Shown one piece after another: positions 51,957 through 60,435 of a DNA stretch of 64,000 bases. The first letter of the stretch is position 1, and every line of letters begins with the position of its first letter. A program made the position numbers and the translations under genes. The stretch spans positions 62,001-126,000 of the forward strand of contig NZ_JBDLLG010000006.1 of the NCBI RefSeq assembly GCF_039822625.1. The letters run 5' to 3'. The DNA is from Marinimicrobium locisalis (GTDB taxonomy: Bacteria; Pseudomonadota; Gammaproteobacteria; Pseudomonadales; Cellvibrionaceae). The notes below the pieces were generated by a model. It had not been told where the DNA came from. It searched no databases and saw only the letters and a list, made by a program, of their open reading frames with translations.

Positions 51957-53255
51957 ATGAATATGAAACAGCTCGCCACGCAAGCCGGTTTTAAGCAAGT
52001 GCTGGGAACCGAAACCAGCGGCTATGTTTTCCTTTCCGAAATGAGCGACGGCCGGGCCGGGCGGCGGATCTACATACAGGCGGACCTCGCCCCCAAATTT
52101 GCCGCCATCGTCAGCGAGTCCCGCGAGAACTTCGTTCTGCACCAACTGCTGCAACTGCGGGCCCTGGCCGGCGGGCTGACCTCCTACTCCAACCAGGCCG
52201 ATGCCTCCCTGCACAAAACCCAGCTCGGCGACGTAACGGTCACCTATACCATTTCCCAGCAACTGAGCGATGGCATGCAGCCCGGGGTGTTTATTACCGA
52301 TGTGGACGGGCCGCTGTTTGGGAAGGGGAATTTACCGGGATTGTATAAGGTTGAACGCAAAAGAAACGAATGGCTAATAGATACTGCTGAGCTATCAGCC
52401 ATCGAAACCACCAACGCCAGTATCAATGGGTTGACCGATAACCTACAACGGGCGGCGGAAGAGATTATGCCCCCCATGGTGGAGGATGCCTATGGGCAGG
52501 CCGGCGCCAGTCAGACTCAGCTATACAACGAAGGCTTTACCCACTTCTATTACCCTCAGTCCATCAAAATTAGCGGCGGGGAATGGAAGACGCCGGAACA
52601 GAAGCAAACCAATCACCAGCACTGCGCCAGAAAACTGGCCCGCGCCCTGCTCGACGCCCAAAGCCGGAACCGAAAGGTCCAATGGACCATTCACGGCGCC
52701 GGCAGCAATTTGCTAAAAACCGCCCTGCAACAGCTTCAGGGCAAAAAGCTGGACCAGCACGAAGTCATGCTGATGGCCCCCGGGCCCATTGCGGACCTGC
52801 TGCCCTTAATGCAGCGCACCGGCATGAGCCTGCACTCCCAGATTATGAAATACTCCGACGCCGAAGTCAGTGCGAACAAAAGCCAAAACACCTTTTGGGA
52901 TGCCGCAAAAATTGCCAGCCATGTGCGCCAATTCGGCCAGAAGCACGAACAACAAGCGGATCTCCTTGAGTATCAACAGAAAAGACGACCATTGGGGCTT
53001 GTGGGAAAGGCGATAGGCCTGATGACCCCTGGCCCCGGAACAGTGGCCCAAATGGGCCTGGGGGCCTTTAATCACGGAATAAGAAACGGCGCCGCTTCAC
53101 TGGGGAATGTGACAGACAAGCGGGTAAACCCCCACCTTAACCCTCACCTCTCCCGAAGCGCCATGAATATTCAGGCGGCCAAACAAGCCGGAGGAGTGGC
53201 CAACTCCTACCGAGTCACCTTTAAAGAGCTGATCAAAAAGGTAAGGAGCGCGTAA
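51957..53255 (+). CDS. Candidate polymorphic toxin with exchangeable C-terminal domain
   Basis: The 432-residue protein has no signal peptide. The N-terminal and middle parts are unrecognised; the middle has VQWTIHGAGSNLLKTALQQLQG, vaguely like an alpha/beta-hydrolase turn but without a full GxSxG. The last 85 residues are a Gly/Ala-rich linker (MTPGPGTVAQMGLGAFNHG) plus a tail ending FKELIKKVRSA. These residues recur almost unchanged as an orphan frame at 54081. It ends at the base before the ATG at 53256. Toxin function and export route are inferred from the cassette layout. Confidence 0.6.
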   Translation: MNMKQLATQAGFKQVLGTETSGYVFLSEMSDGRAGRRIYIQADLAPKFAAIVSESRENFVLHQLLQLRALAGGLTSYSNQADASLHKTQLGDVTVTYTISQQLSDGMQPGVFITDVDGPLFGKGNLPGLYKVERKRNEWLIDTAELSAIETTNASINGLTDNLQRAAEEIMPPMVEDAYGQAGASQTQLYNEGFTHFYYPQSIKISGGEWKTPEQKQTNHQHCARKLARALLDAQSRNRKVQWTIHGAGSNLLKTALQQLQGKKLDQHEVMLMAPGPIADLLPLMQRTGMSLHSQIMKYSDAEVSANKSQNTFWDAAKIASHVRQFGQKHEQQADLLEYQQKRRPLGLVGKAIGLMTPGPGTVAQMGLGAFNHGIRNGAASLGNVTDKRVNPHLNPHLSRSAMNIQAAKQAGGVANSYRVTFKELIKKVRSA

Positions 53256-54050
53256 ATGCTGGCCAAACTCTTTACCAAAGACCCTATGAACCTGCGCGGG
53301 CCCAACGTCCAAAAAGCCCCGGAGACCTCCTTCTCCCTGTCCGGGTCGACACTGCGATTTAAATGCCCGCCGCAAACCGCCAGTATTCCGGGTATTTTTA
53401 AGGGCAGTAACTTTGACTTTGAACGGGACACCGATGAAGAGATAGGAGATCCACACAACCGCCATGAAATAATGCTAAAAACAGGCTGGGATTTCGAGGA
53501 TGGCTGGTGGAAAGGCATGACTTTCGGCGGTATTCGCGTGGGCGTTTTTATAGCCCATAACGTTTGGCGCCTAGCGGCGAAAGACTCTTTGTTTAGAAAG
53601 ACTAATTTGGTACGGCACAGCCTTGATCAGGAACGCGACGCCTATATTCGCTGCAGTGCAAGCTCCGCTCAGGTAGACCGCAGTGACATTAGTGAAGAAG
53701 ATATCAGAACCAAACGCTATTGGAGCCAGCATATTCCTGAAACCAAAGATGATATTGAGCTGGTGTCCATTAATGGTATTAACTGGGCATGCTTCGAAAC
53801 ATACTTTCCAGACTCCCCCCCCAGAGTTCACTTTGAGGCCGCCGTCGAACACAATAATATGGTGCGATTTGTCTTTAGCCAAGATGCCTTTGGCGGTATC
53901 GACTTCTTCGGACCAGATCACAACCTCAAGGAAGCCTGCCACAACCTGATTCAGGAAATTATGGGCACGGTCACCCTGGATCTGTCACCCAAGGCGCAGC
54001 AGCAGCGTGAAGATGTAATCGCACGGTATGGTAAAGACGAGGTAATCTAA
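53256..54050 (+). CDS. Candidate immunity protein, copy 1
   Basis: The 264-residue soluble protein has no known domain. It starts directly after the gene at 51957. Its N-terminal MLAKLFTKDPMNLRGPNVQK and most of its body repeat in the gene at 54345. Notable segments are GWDFEDGWWKGMTFGG, EEDIRTKRYWSQH and NLIQEIMGTVTLDLSPKAQQQ. The base composition is more AT-rich than the flanking genes. An immunity role is inferred from gene order and duplication. Confidence 0.6.
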   Translation: MLAKLFTKDPMNLRGPNVQKAPETSFSLSGSTLRFKCPPQTASIPGIFKGSNFDFERDTDEEIGDPHNRHEIMLKTGWDFEDGWWKGMTFGGIRVGVFIAHNVWRLAAKDSLFRKTNLVRHSLDQERDAYIRCSASSAQVDRSDISEEDIRTKRYWSQHIPETKDDIELVSINGINWACFETYFPDSPPRVHFEAAVEHNNMVRFVFSQDAFGGIDFFGPDHNLKEACHNLIQEIMGTVTLDLSPKAQQQREDVIARYGKDEVI

Positions 54051-54080
54051 CACAGACCACTTCGCTGATAAGAAAGCTTA

Positions 54081-54344
54081 TTGGGGCTGGCAGGCAAGCT
54101 CATGGGCCAGATAACGCCAGGCCCCGGAACAGTGGCCCAAATGGGTTTGGGGGCCTTTAATCACGGAATAAGAAACGGCGCCGCTTCACTGGGGAATGTG
54201 ACAGACAAGCGGGTAACCCCCCACCTTAACCCTCACCTCTCCCGAACTGCTATGAATATTCAGGCGGCCAAACAATCCGGCGGAGTGTCCAACTCCTACA
54301 AAGTCACGTTTAAAGAGCTAATCAAAAAGGTGAGGAACGCATAA
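54081..54344 (+). pseudogene. Orphan toxin C-terminal cassette
   Basis: The 87 codons repeat the last part of the 51957 protein, from the region of LGLVGKAIG to FKELIKKVR. Nearly all residues are conserved from ITPGPGTVAQMGLGAF to the end. There is no ATG or ribosome site at the repeat boundary, only a TTG, so it is probably a silent cassette that could recombine onto the full gene. It is followed without gap by a second immunity-type gene. Confidence 0.7.
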
Positions 54345-55130
54345 ATGCTGGCCAAACTCTTTACCAAAGACCCCATGAACCTGCGCGGTCCCAATGTCCA
54401 GAAAGCCCCGGAGACCACCTTTTCCCTTTCTGGATCGAAACTAACGTTTAAGTGCCCGCCGCAAACCGCTAGTATCCCGGGCATTTTTAAGGGCAGTGAC
54501 TTTGAACGGGACACCGATGAAGAGATAGGAGACCCGTACAACCGCTATGAAGTGATGTTTAAAACCGGCTGGGACTTTGAGGATGGCTGGTGGAAGGGCA
54601 TGACCTATGGCGGCCTCTGTATCGGTGTTTTTATTATTCATAACAACTGGCGCCTGACCGAAGAGAAGTCCCTTTTTAGAAAAGCCAACCTGGTACGCCA
54701 CAGCCTTGACTTGGCGCGTAACGCGTTTATCAGAGCCAGTGCCAGTACCGCCAAAGTAGATGATAGCGAAATTACCGAGGATGACATCAAGACCAAACGC
54801 TATTGGAGCCAGCACTTTCCGGAAACTGAAGAGGAAACCGAACTGGCTTCCTTCAACGGTAGAACTTGGGTGTGTTACGAAACGGTCAACAGTGGGCCAC
54901 CGAAAGTGTTTTTCCAAACCGCCGTTGAACATAACAATATGTTGCGCTTTATATTCAGCCAGGATGCCTATGGCGGCATTGACTTTTACAGCCCCAAACA
55001 CAACCTTAAGGAAGCCTGCCGCAACCTGATTCAGGAGATTATGGGCACGGTCACCCTGGAACTATCGCCCAAGGCACAACAACAGCGTGAAGAAATGATT
55101 GCATTATATGGTAAAGACGAGGTGGTCTAA
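54345..55130 (+). CDS. Candidate immunity protein, copy 2
   Basis: This 261-residue paralogue of the 53256 protein has a nearly identical first 45 and last 40 residues and more change in the middle (ATEEKSLFRKANLVRHSLDL-type region, EETELASFNGRTWVCYE). A three-residue deletion occurs near SDFERD. Clustered divergence in the middle is what specificity-changing immunity pairs show. It sits behind the orphan cassette and ends before a third, degenerate repeat. Confidence 0.6.
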   Translation: MLAKLFTKDPMNLRGPNVQKAPETTFSLSGSKLTFKCPPQTASIPGIFKGSDFERDTDEEIGDPYNRYEVMFKTGWDFEDGWWKGMTYGGLCIGVFIIHNNWRLTEEKSLFRKANLVRHSLDLARNAFIRASASTAKVDDSEITEDDIKTKRYWSQHFPETEEETELASFNGRTWVCYETVNSGPPKVFFQTAVEHNNMLRFIFSQDAYGGIDFYSPKHNLKEACRNLIQEIMGTVTLELSPKAQQQREEMIALYGKDEVV

Positions 55131-55205
55131 ACGGGACCACCTCGCTCATAAGAATGGCTTCTTGAATACGAAAGGAATGGACGCCTATTGGCGTCTGGGA
55201 GATGT

Positions 55206-55230
55206 GCCATAAATATCCAGGCGGCCAAGC
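55206..55230 (+). repeat. Third remnant of the toxin-tail repeat
   Basis: These 25 bases match the segment encoding MNIQAAKQ in the tails at 53161 and 54245 with three or four changes. The spacer before them (from 55131) also resembles the spacer after the first immunity gene (ACCACTTCGCTGATAAGAA against ACCACCTCGCTCATAAGAA). This marks the end of a decaying repeat array. Confidence 0.6.
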
Positions 55231-55249
55231 CATTAAGAGGCTGATGGCT

Positions 55250-58200
55250 CTATTGAAATAATTCCAGCAACTCGTCGCCCGAGCCGGGCAGGCCCACTTC
55301 GCGGGTCTGATCAAAGAGGGTGTCCGCCAGCTGTTGTTTCTGTTCCTGCATTCGCTGAATTTTTTCCTCCACGGTGCCGGCGGCCACCAGTTTGTAGACG
55401 AATACCGGCTTGTCCTGGCCGATACGGTAGGCCCGGTCGGTGGCCTGGTTTTCCACTGCCGGGTTCCACCAGGGGTCCACATGCACCACGGTGTCCGCCG
55501 CGGTCAGGTTAAGACCCGCGCCGCCGGCCTTTAGGCTGATGAGAAAGACCGGTACCTCACCGTCCTGAAAGCGGCGAATGGCGGCTTCGCGGTGGCGGGT
55601 ACGGCCGGTCAGTTTGACCGTTTCCAACCCCAACGCGTCCAGACGCTGCTCCACCCGGTTAAGCATAGTGGTGAACTGGGAGAACACCAGGATACGGCGC
55701 CCTTCGTCCACCATCTCCGGCAGGTTCTCTTCCAGCCAAGTCATTTTCGCACTGTGCTTTACCTTGGCGGCCTGCTTGAGTTTTACCAGCGCGGGGTCGA
55801 TGCAGGCCTGACGTAGCTTTAGCAGGGCGTCGAGGAATTCGATGCGGCTGCGGGCCATGCCCTTGGTTTTCATTAACTCCCGCACGCGTTGTTCCATGCT
55901 CACGCGAATACTCTCGTACAGCGCCTGTTGATCGCCGGCGAGGTGGATGGTCTGTTGCATCTCCGTTTTTTGCGGCAGCTCGCGTACCACTTCCGCCTTG
56001 GTGCGGCGCAGCATAAAGGGCGCAACCCGGCGGGACAGCTCCCCGGCCCGCTCGGCATCGCCTTCCTGCTCAATGGGCTGGCGATACTGGCGCTGAAAGG
56101 TCTCGCTGTCGCCCAGCAAGCCGGGCAGGGCAAAGTCCGCCAGAGACCAGAGCTCCCCCAGGTGATTCTCCAGCGGGGTGCCCGTCAAACACAGGCGCGT
56201 TTCCGCCCGAATCTGTTTGACCTTGCGAGTAATTTTGGCCCGATGGTTTTTGATGTTCTGGGCCTCATCCAGCACCGCCACATCAAACGGCCAGTCGGCA
56301 TAGTGTTCAATATCCCGGTGGATCAGGCCGTAGGTGGTGATAACCAGATCGTGGGCGGGAATCTCCTCGAAATGCGCCTTGCGCTCCGGGCCGTGCATGA
56401 CCAGACAACGCAGGTTGGGCGTAAACTTTTCCGCCTCCCGCTGCCAATTCCAGATCAGGGAGGTGGGGGCCACCACCAAGGCGCCGCCGGCCAACTTCCG
56501 GCCGGCCTTCAGGCGCTGGAAAAAGGCGAGCGCCTGCAGGGTTTTGCCCAGCCCCATGTCATCGGCCAGAATGCCACCGAAATGATAACGGTGCAGGAAC
56601 ATCAGCCAGTCCAGCCCTTGCTGCTGGTAATCGCGCAGCTCGGCGCGCAAGTGTTTGGCTGGCGCTACGGACTTCAGACCCTTGAAGTTTTTGAGCTCGC
56701 GCCGAAGCTTTTTCAACGAGGGGGCCGCGCGTTGGTCCACTGCCTCCAGGTGATCCAGCTCCATGGCTTTGAAGGTGGGCAGGCGCATCGGCTCGTCCAG
56801 GCCGCCGCCCTGGTACAACTCCTGAACCAGACTCCACACCGGTTTTAGCGGCTGCATGTCCAGGGTGACCCAATGATCGTCGGCATCGCGCACCACGAGG
56901 GATTCGGGGGCTCCGGCGCTCAACCATTGCTCCAGGAGCGATTCGGTGTCCAGCGCCACGCCCTCCAGGGCCAGGTCCAGCTTGAGCTCGAACCAACCCG
57001 CTTCCCGGTCACTGACCTTACCGCCGACCATCGCTTTGCCGTCGCGGGTCTGGTAGCTGTCCTCCAGCGTGACCTCCCAGCCCTGCTCGTCAAACAGCGC
57101 CTCCAGCCCGGGCCTGAGCCGGTTCCAGGCGGCCACATGCCTCGGCGGTTGCACCTCGGAGGGGACCCACAGCTCGCCCTGCTCGCCGCCAAAGTCGTAG
57201 GGCACCAGGGAGAGGTTGCGCAGCTGATGCGCAATTTGAAACTCCCGGGCACGGTCGCGCGTAACCAGGATAAAACCCGACTCGGTTTCCATCAGGGTGC
57301 CATCCTCGGTCTGCCCCTGGCAGCGTGCGGCTACATCGTAACTTAACGGAAAGGACACGGGTCCGTAGCGAACCGACAGCGCCAAAGCGGGCAAGATGCC
57401 GTTATGGGGCAGCTCGACGCCCAAGAGTCGGGCCTGGGGGACTGGGGAGGACTCCGTCGGCGGCGCTGGCTCCTCGCCGACAAACCGCACCCCCGAGCCA
57501 TACCGCAGGTGAGCCGAGATCTCCTCAACGCGGGCGGTGGGAATGGCTGGCATGGCCCGAATCAGCCGCAGTTGCTCCCCGGTCAGAGACGTCCGCACGG
57601 GACCGAGCTCCAGCCCCATCCGATACAGCGGTGGCGAAAATGCCTCTTCCAACTGCCAGTCGCTCGCCGGCTCGGGCTCCAGGGTCAGCTCCAGACGCTG
57701 CCCCTCCCCCCGCTTGTGCCCGGTGGCTGTACCTTCCGCTTGCGTCCACTGCGCTTGAAGAGCGCGCTCCGCGCCCCAGCGCAAGGGCTGCTGGCGCTCC
57801 ATCGTTGCGGCCCGGCCACTGCGCACGGCGTATTCGACCATCATCCGCCCGGCGCCGCCGCTGGCCCGCCAGGCGTGGTCAAGTAACACGGAGCCGACCC
57901 GCAGCGGGGTGCGGCGCATGGGCTCGACCAGTGACAGCAGTTCCCGGTCAACGGCACCCAGGGTGTGGTTGCGCTCCAGAGCCTGCGGCCTGACGCTTCG
58001 CAAGCGGCCCCAGTCGCCATTTTTCTTGCGGTAGCGCTCGGCCAGTGCGAGCAGTGGCGGCTGCTGCTCCAAATGCACCAGGTAACAGAGCACCCAGGGC
58101 GAGGCAGGTGCTTCTGGTGAGGGCTCGGGGGACGTTTGCCCCTGTGCGACCCGAAGGGCCGCCAGCCATTGGTCGGGCGTCCGGTAGCGGCTTGGGGGTT

Positions 58201-58513
58201 GCTCCGCCTCAACCACCGCCAGTGCCAAAGCGGCAGAGTGCTTGCAGTCGATGGCATAGGGGCAGGTGCAAAATCCGAGATCGAGAAAGCGACCATCATG
58301 AATCACCACATGAGCGTGATACACAAGCCCCCGGCTGCCCATGACGTGGGCTCCGAAATAGACCGCAGCTTCCTCCGGGTGGGGCTCGCGCTCGATAGGG
58401 CCCACCGCGCCGCTGCGAAACAGCCGTTCGCCCCGCTCGCGGATGGTGGGATCAAACTGAGTACGCAGGCCCTGTTTCAGGGCGGAAACTTCTGCTGGAA
58501 GTGCCAAGGGCAT
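55250..58513 (-). CDS. SNF2-family helicase with SWIM zinc finger
   Basis: This large DNA-dependent ATPase of 1087 residues is of the HepA/SNF2 superfamily. The N-terminal SWIM finger is CTCPYAIDCKH near residues 82-92. A long middle domain is followed by SNF2 motifs: Walker A in DDMGLGKTLQAL, motif II VLDEAQNIKN, motif III LCLTGTPLENH, and the helicase C motifs VFLISLKAGGAGLNLT and QATDRAYRIGQ. It probably remodels nucleic acid-protein complexes; the target is unknown. AAAGG precedes the ATG. Confidence 0.92.
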   Translation of the reverse strand: MPLALPAEVSALKQGLRTQFDPTIRERGERLFRSGAVGPIEREPHPEEAAVYFGAHVMGSRGLVYHAHVVIHDGRFLDLGFCTCPYAIDCKHSAALALAVVEAEQPPSRYRTPDQWLAALRVAQGQTSPEPSPEAPASPWVLCYLVHLEQQPPLLALAERYRKKNGDWGRLRSVRPQALERNHTLGAVDRELLSLVEPMRRTPLRVGSVLLDHAWRASGGAGRMMVEYAVRSGRAATMERQQPLRWGAERALQAQWTQAEGTATGHKRGEGQRLELTLEPEPASDWQLEEAFSPPLYRMGLELGPVRTSLTGEQLRLIRAMPAIPTARVEEISAHLRYGSGVRFVGEEPAPPTESSPVPQARLLGVELPHNGILPALALSVRYGPVSFPLSYDVAARCQGQTEDGTLMETESGFILVTRDRAREFQIAHQLRNLSLVPYDFGGEQGELWVPSEVQPPRHVAAWNRLRPGLEALFDEQGWEVTLEDSYQTRDGKAMVGGKVSDREAGWFELKLDLALEGVALDTESLLEQWLSAGAPESLVVRDADDHWVTLDMQPLKPVWSLVQELYQGGGLDEPMRLPTFKAMELDHLEAVDQRAAPSLKKLRRELKNFKGLKSVAPAKHLRAELRDYQQQGLDWLMFLHRYHFGGILADDMGLGKTLQALAFFQRLKAGRKLAGGALVVAPTSLIWNWQREAEKFTPNLRCLVMHGPERKAHFEEIPAHDLVITTYGLIHRDIEHYADWPFDVAVLDEAQNIKNHRAKITRKVKQIRAETRLCLTGTPLENHLGELWSLADFALPGLLGDSETFQRQYRQPIEQEGDAERAGELSRRVAPFMLRRTKAEVVRELPQKTEMQQTIHLAGDQQALYESIRVSMEQRVRELMKTKGMARSRIEFLDALLKLRQACIDPALVKLKQAAKVKHSAKMTWLEENLPEMVDEGRRILVFSQFTTMLNRVEQRLDALGLETVKLTGRTRHREAAIRRFQDGEVPVFLISLKAGGAGLNLTAADTVVHVDPWWNPAVENQATDRAYRIGQDKPVFVYKLVAAGTVEEKIQRMQEQKQQLADTLFDQTREVGLPGSGDELLELFQ

Positions 58514-58764
58514 GGGCCTTTCTCGCCTTATACAAAAGGGCGGAATTCTATCATGTCACCGCAACGGTGTTCGTCGTTGGCCTCGGCGGGCGACGTCAAA
58601 TCATCCAGCCACTGGCCCAACCGCTTGCGGCGGCGCTCGATAAGCTGTCCAACCCTGTTTCCCCTACGCGCCAGGCTTGGCTACCGCTCCCCGATTGGAA
58701 CAGATACGTAAAAAAACGCCCGGCCCCCGCCAGTTGAGCGCCCACTCCAAACCCGGACACAGAA

Positions 58765-60117
58765 CTACACGGACGGCAGCCCGGACAGGGCCATGGCCAT
58801 TTCCTCGTCACTGTATTCGTGGTCACTCAGCTCCCCGGCGAAATAGGCCGTGTAGGCCGCCATATCAAAGTGACCGTGCCCACAGAGGTTGAACAGTATG
58901 GTCTCGGCCCTGCCCTCCTCTTTGCAGCGCAAAGCCTCATCAATCGCTCCCTTGACGGCGTGATTGGCTTCGGGGGCCGGGACAATGCCTTCGTGACGAG
59001 CAAAGAGAACGCCGGCCTCAAAACACTGACGCTGGGTGTAGGACACCGCGTCAAACAGACCCAGCTCACTGGCGTGGGACACCAGAGGTGCCATTCCGTG
59101 ATAGCGCAGTCCCCCGGCGTGAAAACCCGGCGGCGTAAAGCCCGAGCCCAAGGTATGCATTTTGGTCAGCGGCGTCATCTGGGCGGTATCCCCGTAGTCA
59201 TAGGCGTATTTGCCGCGGGTGAGTGTGGGACAGGCCGAGGGCTCCACCGCCACAATACGCGAGCGCTCACCCCCGCGCAGGGCGTGCCCCATAAACGGAA
59301 AGGCAATGCCGGCAAAATTGGAGCCCCCGCCAGTGCAGCCCACAATCACATCCGGCCAGCTGTCGGCCATCTCCATCTGCTGCATGGCTTCCAGGCCGAT
59401 AATGCTCTGGTGCAGCAATACGTGGTTAAGCACTGAGCCCAGGGCGTATTTGGTGTCCGGGTCTTGCACGGCCATCTCCACCGCCTCGGAGATGGCAATT
59501 CCCAGGCTACCGGTGTGCTCGGGATTCTCGGCCAACACCTTGCGGCCGAATTCGGTCTGATCCGAGGGTGAGGGCAAACAGCGCGCGCCGTAGGTCTCCA
59601 TCACGGCCCGGCGGTAGGGCTTCTGGTCGTAGGACACCCGCACCTGAAAGACACTGATATCCAGATCAAAGAGCGCCCCCGCATAAGACAAGGAGGTTCC
59701 CCACTGCCCCGCGCCGGTTTCGGTGGTCAAGCGCCGGGTGCCGGCCTGCTGGTTGTAAAACGCCTGGGCAACGGCGGTATTGGGTTTGTGGCTACCGGCG
59801 GGGCTGACGCCTTCGTACTTGTAAAAAATCTTTGCCGGTGTGCCCAGGGCTTTTTCCAGCCGGTGCGCTCGGTACATGGGCGCGGGGCGCCACTGGCGGT
59901 AGACATCGCGCACCGGCTCCGGGATTTCCACCTCCCGCTCGGTAGTGACTTCCTGCTCGATCAACGCCATAGGGAACAGAGGCTCCAAATCCGCCGGCCC
60001 CACTGGCTGGTGAGTTTGAGGATGCAGCACCGGCGGCATGGGCCGGGGAAAGTCCGCCTGAAGGTTGTACCAGGCTTTGGGCATTTGGCTTTCGTCGAGG
60101 AGAAATTTGGTCTGCAT
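58765..60117 (-). CDS. Tryptophan synthase beta-like protein TrpB2
   Basis: This PLP enzyme of 450 residues belongs to the TrpB2 group, which is longer than TrpB1 and often found without trpA. The PLP lysine is in YEGVSPAGSHKPNTA, the phosphate-binding loop is GCTGGGSNFAG, and ETGAGQWG is the catalytic-Glu region. The ATG was chosen over an in-frame TTG six codons earlier. It may salvage indole or use serine and related compounds; no trp genes lie nearby. Confidence 0.9.
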   Translation of the reverse strand: MQTKFLLDESQMPKAWYNLQADFPRPMPPVLHPQTHQPVGPADLEPLFPMALIEQEVTTEREVEIPEPVRDVYRQWRPAPMYRAHRLEKALGTPAKIFYKYEGVSPAGSHKPNTAVAQAFYNQQAGTRRLTTETGAGQWGTSLSYAGALFDLDISVFQVRVSYDQKPYRRAVMETYGARCLPSPSDQTEFGRKVLAENPEHTGSLGIAISEAVEMAVQDPDTKYALGSVLNHVLLHQSIIGLEAMQQMEMADSWPDVIVGCTGGGSNFAGIAFPFMGHALRGGERSRIVAVEPSACPTLTRGKYAYDYGDTAQMTPLTKMHTLGSGFTPPGFHAGGLRYHGMAPLVSHASELGLFDAVSYTQRQCFEAGVLFARHEGIVPAPEANHAVKGAIDEALRCKEEGRAETILFNLCGHGHFDMAAYTAYFAGELSDHEYSDEEMAMALSGLPSV

Positions 60118-60435
60118 GGCCAGGGTTCCCGTCAAGGTGGTTATTATCGTCAGGCAAAGGCGCTGGGATCGCGCCTTAATGGCATATTACTGAAGCCATT
60201 GAGCGATGCCAATACATCCCGGCACTGCTGATATGCCATCGGTCAGCGCGAACGACTGATTCCCGAAAACGGCGCTTCGGAGCGGACTTGCCTCGGCCAG
60301 TCGGCCGCCAAATCGAACCCTCGCCGCTGACCCGTTTATGCCTGCAAGGAGGATTTTCGTCCGCACAAAAAGAGCAGGCCGTTGAAATCAACGGCCTGCT
60401 ACCGGGATGGACTTTACAGTGCGTTTAACAGTCGG
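60118..60435. other. Intergenic region between trpB2 and the FadL-type gene
   Basis: These 318 bases hold the trpB2 promoter region and the terminator at 60366-60400. ATTGAGCGATGCCAAT near 60198 is only a weak FNR look-alike. No gene is supported. Confidence 0.4.
60366..60400 (-). terminator. Strong terminator of the FadL-type gene
   Basis: AGCAGGCCGTTGA and TCAACGGCCTGCT form a perfect 13-base stem. For leftward transcription it is followed by a T-run. It lies 36 bases past the stop at 60436. Confidence 0.85.

Noticed and set aside
52683..52745. IHGAGSN in the 432-residue protein as a lipase nucleophile motif
   Set aside because: It lacks the full GxSxG pattern and no Asp/His partners are evident, so I did not call it a hydrolase.
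58514..58764. A gene between the SNF2 helicase and trpB2
   Set aside because: Frames here are overlapping shadows without starts; the region looks like the helicase promoter.
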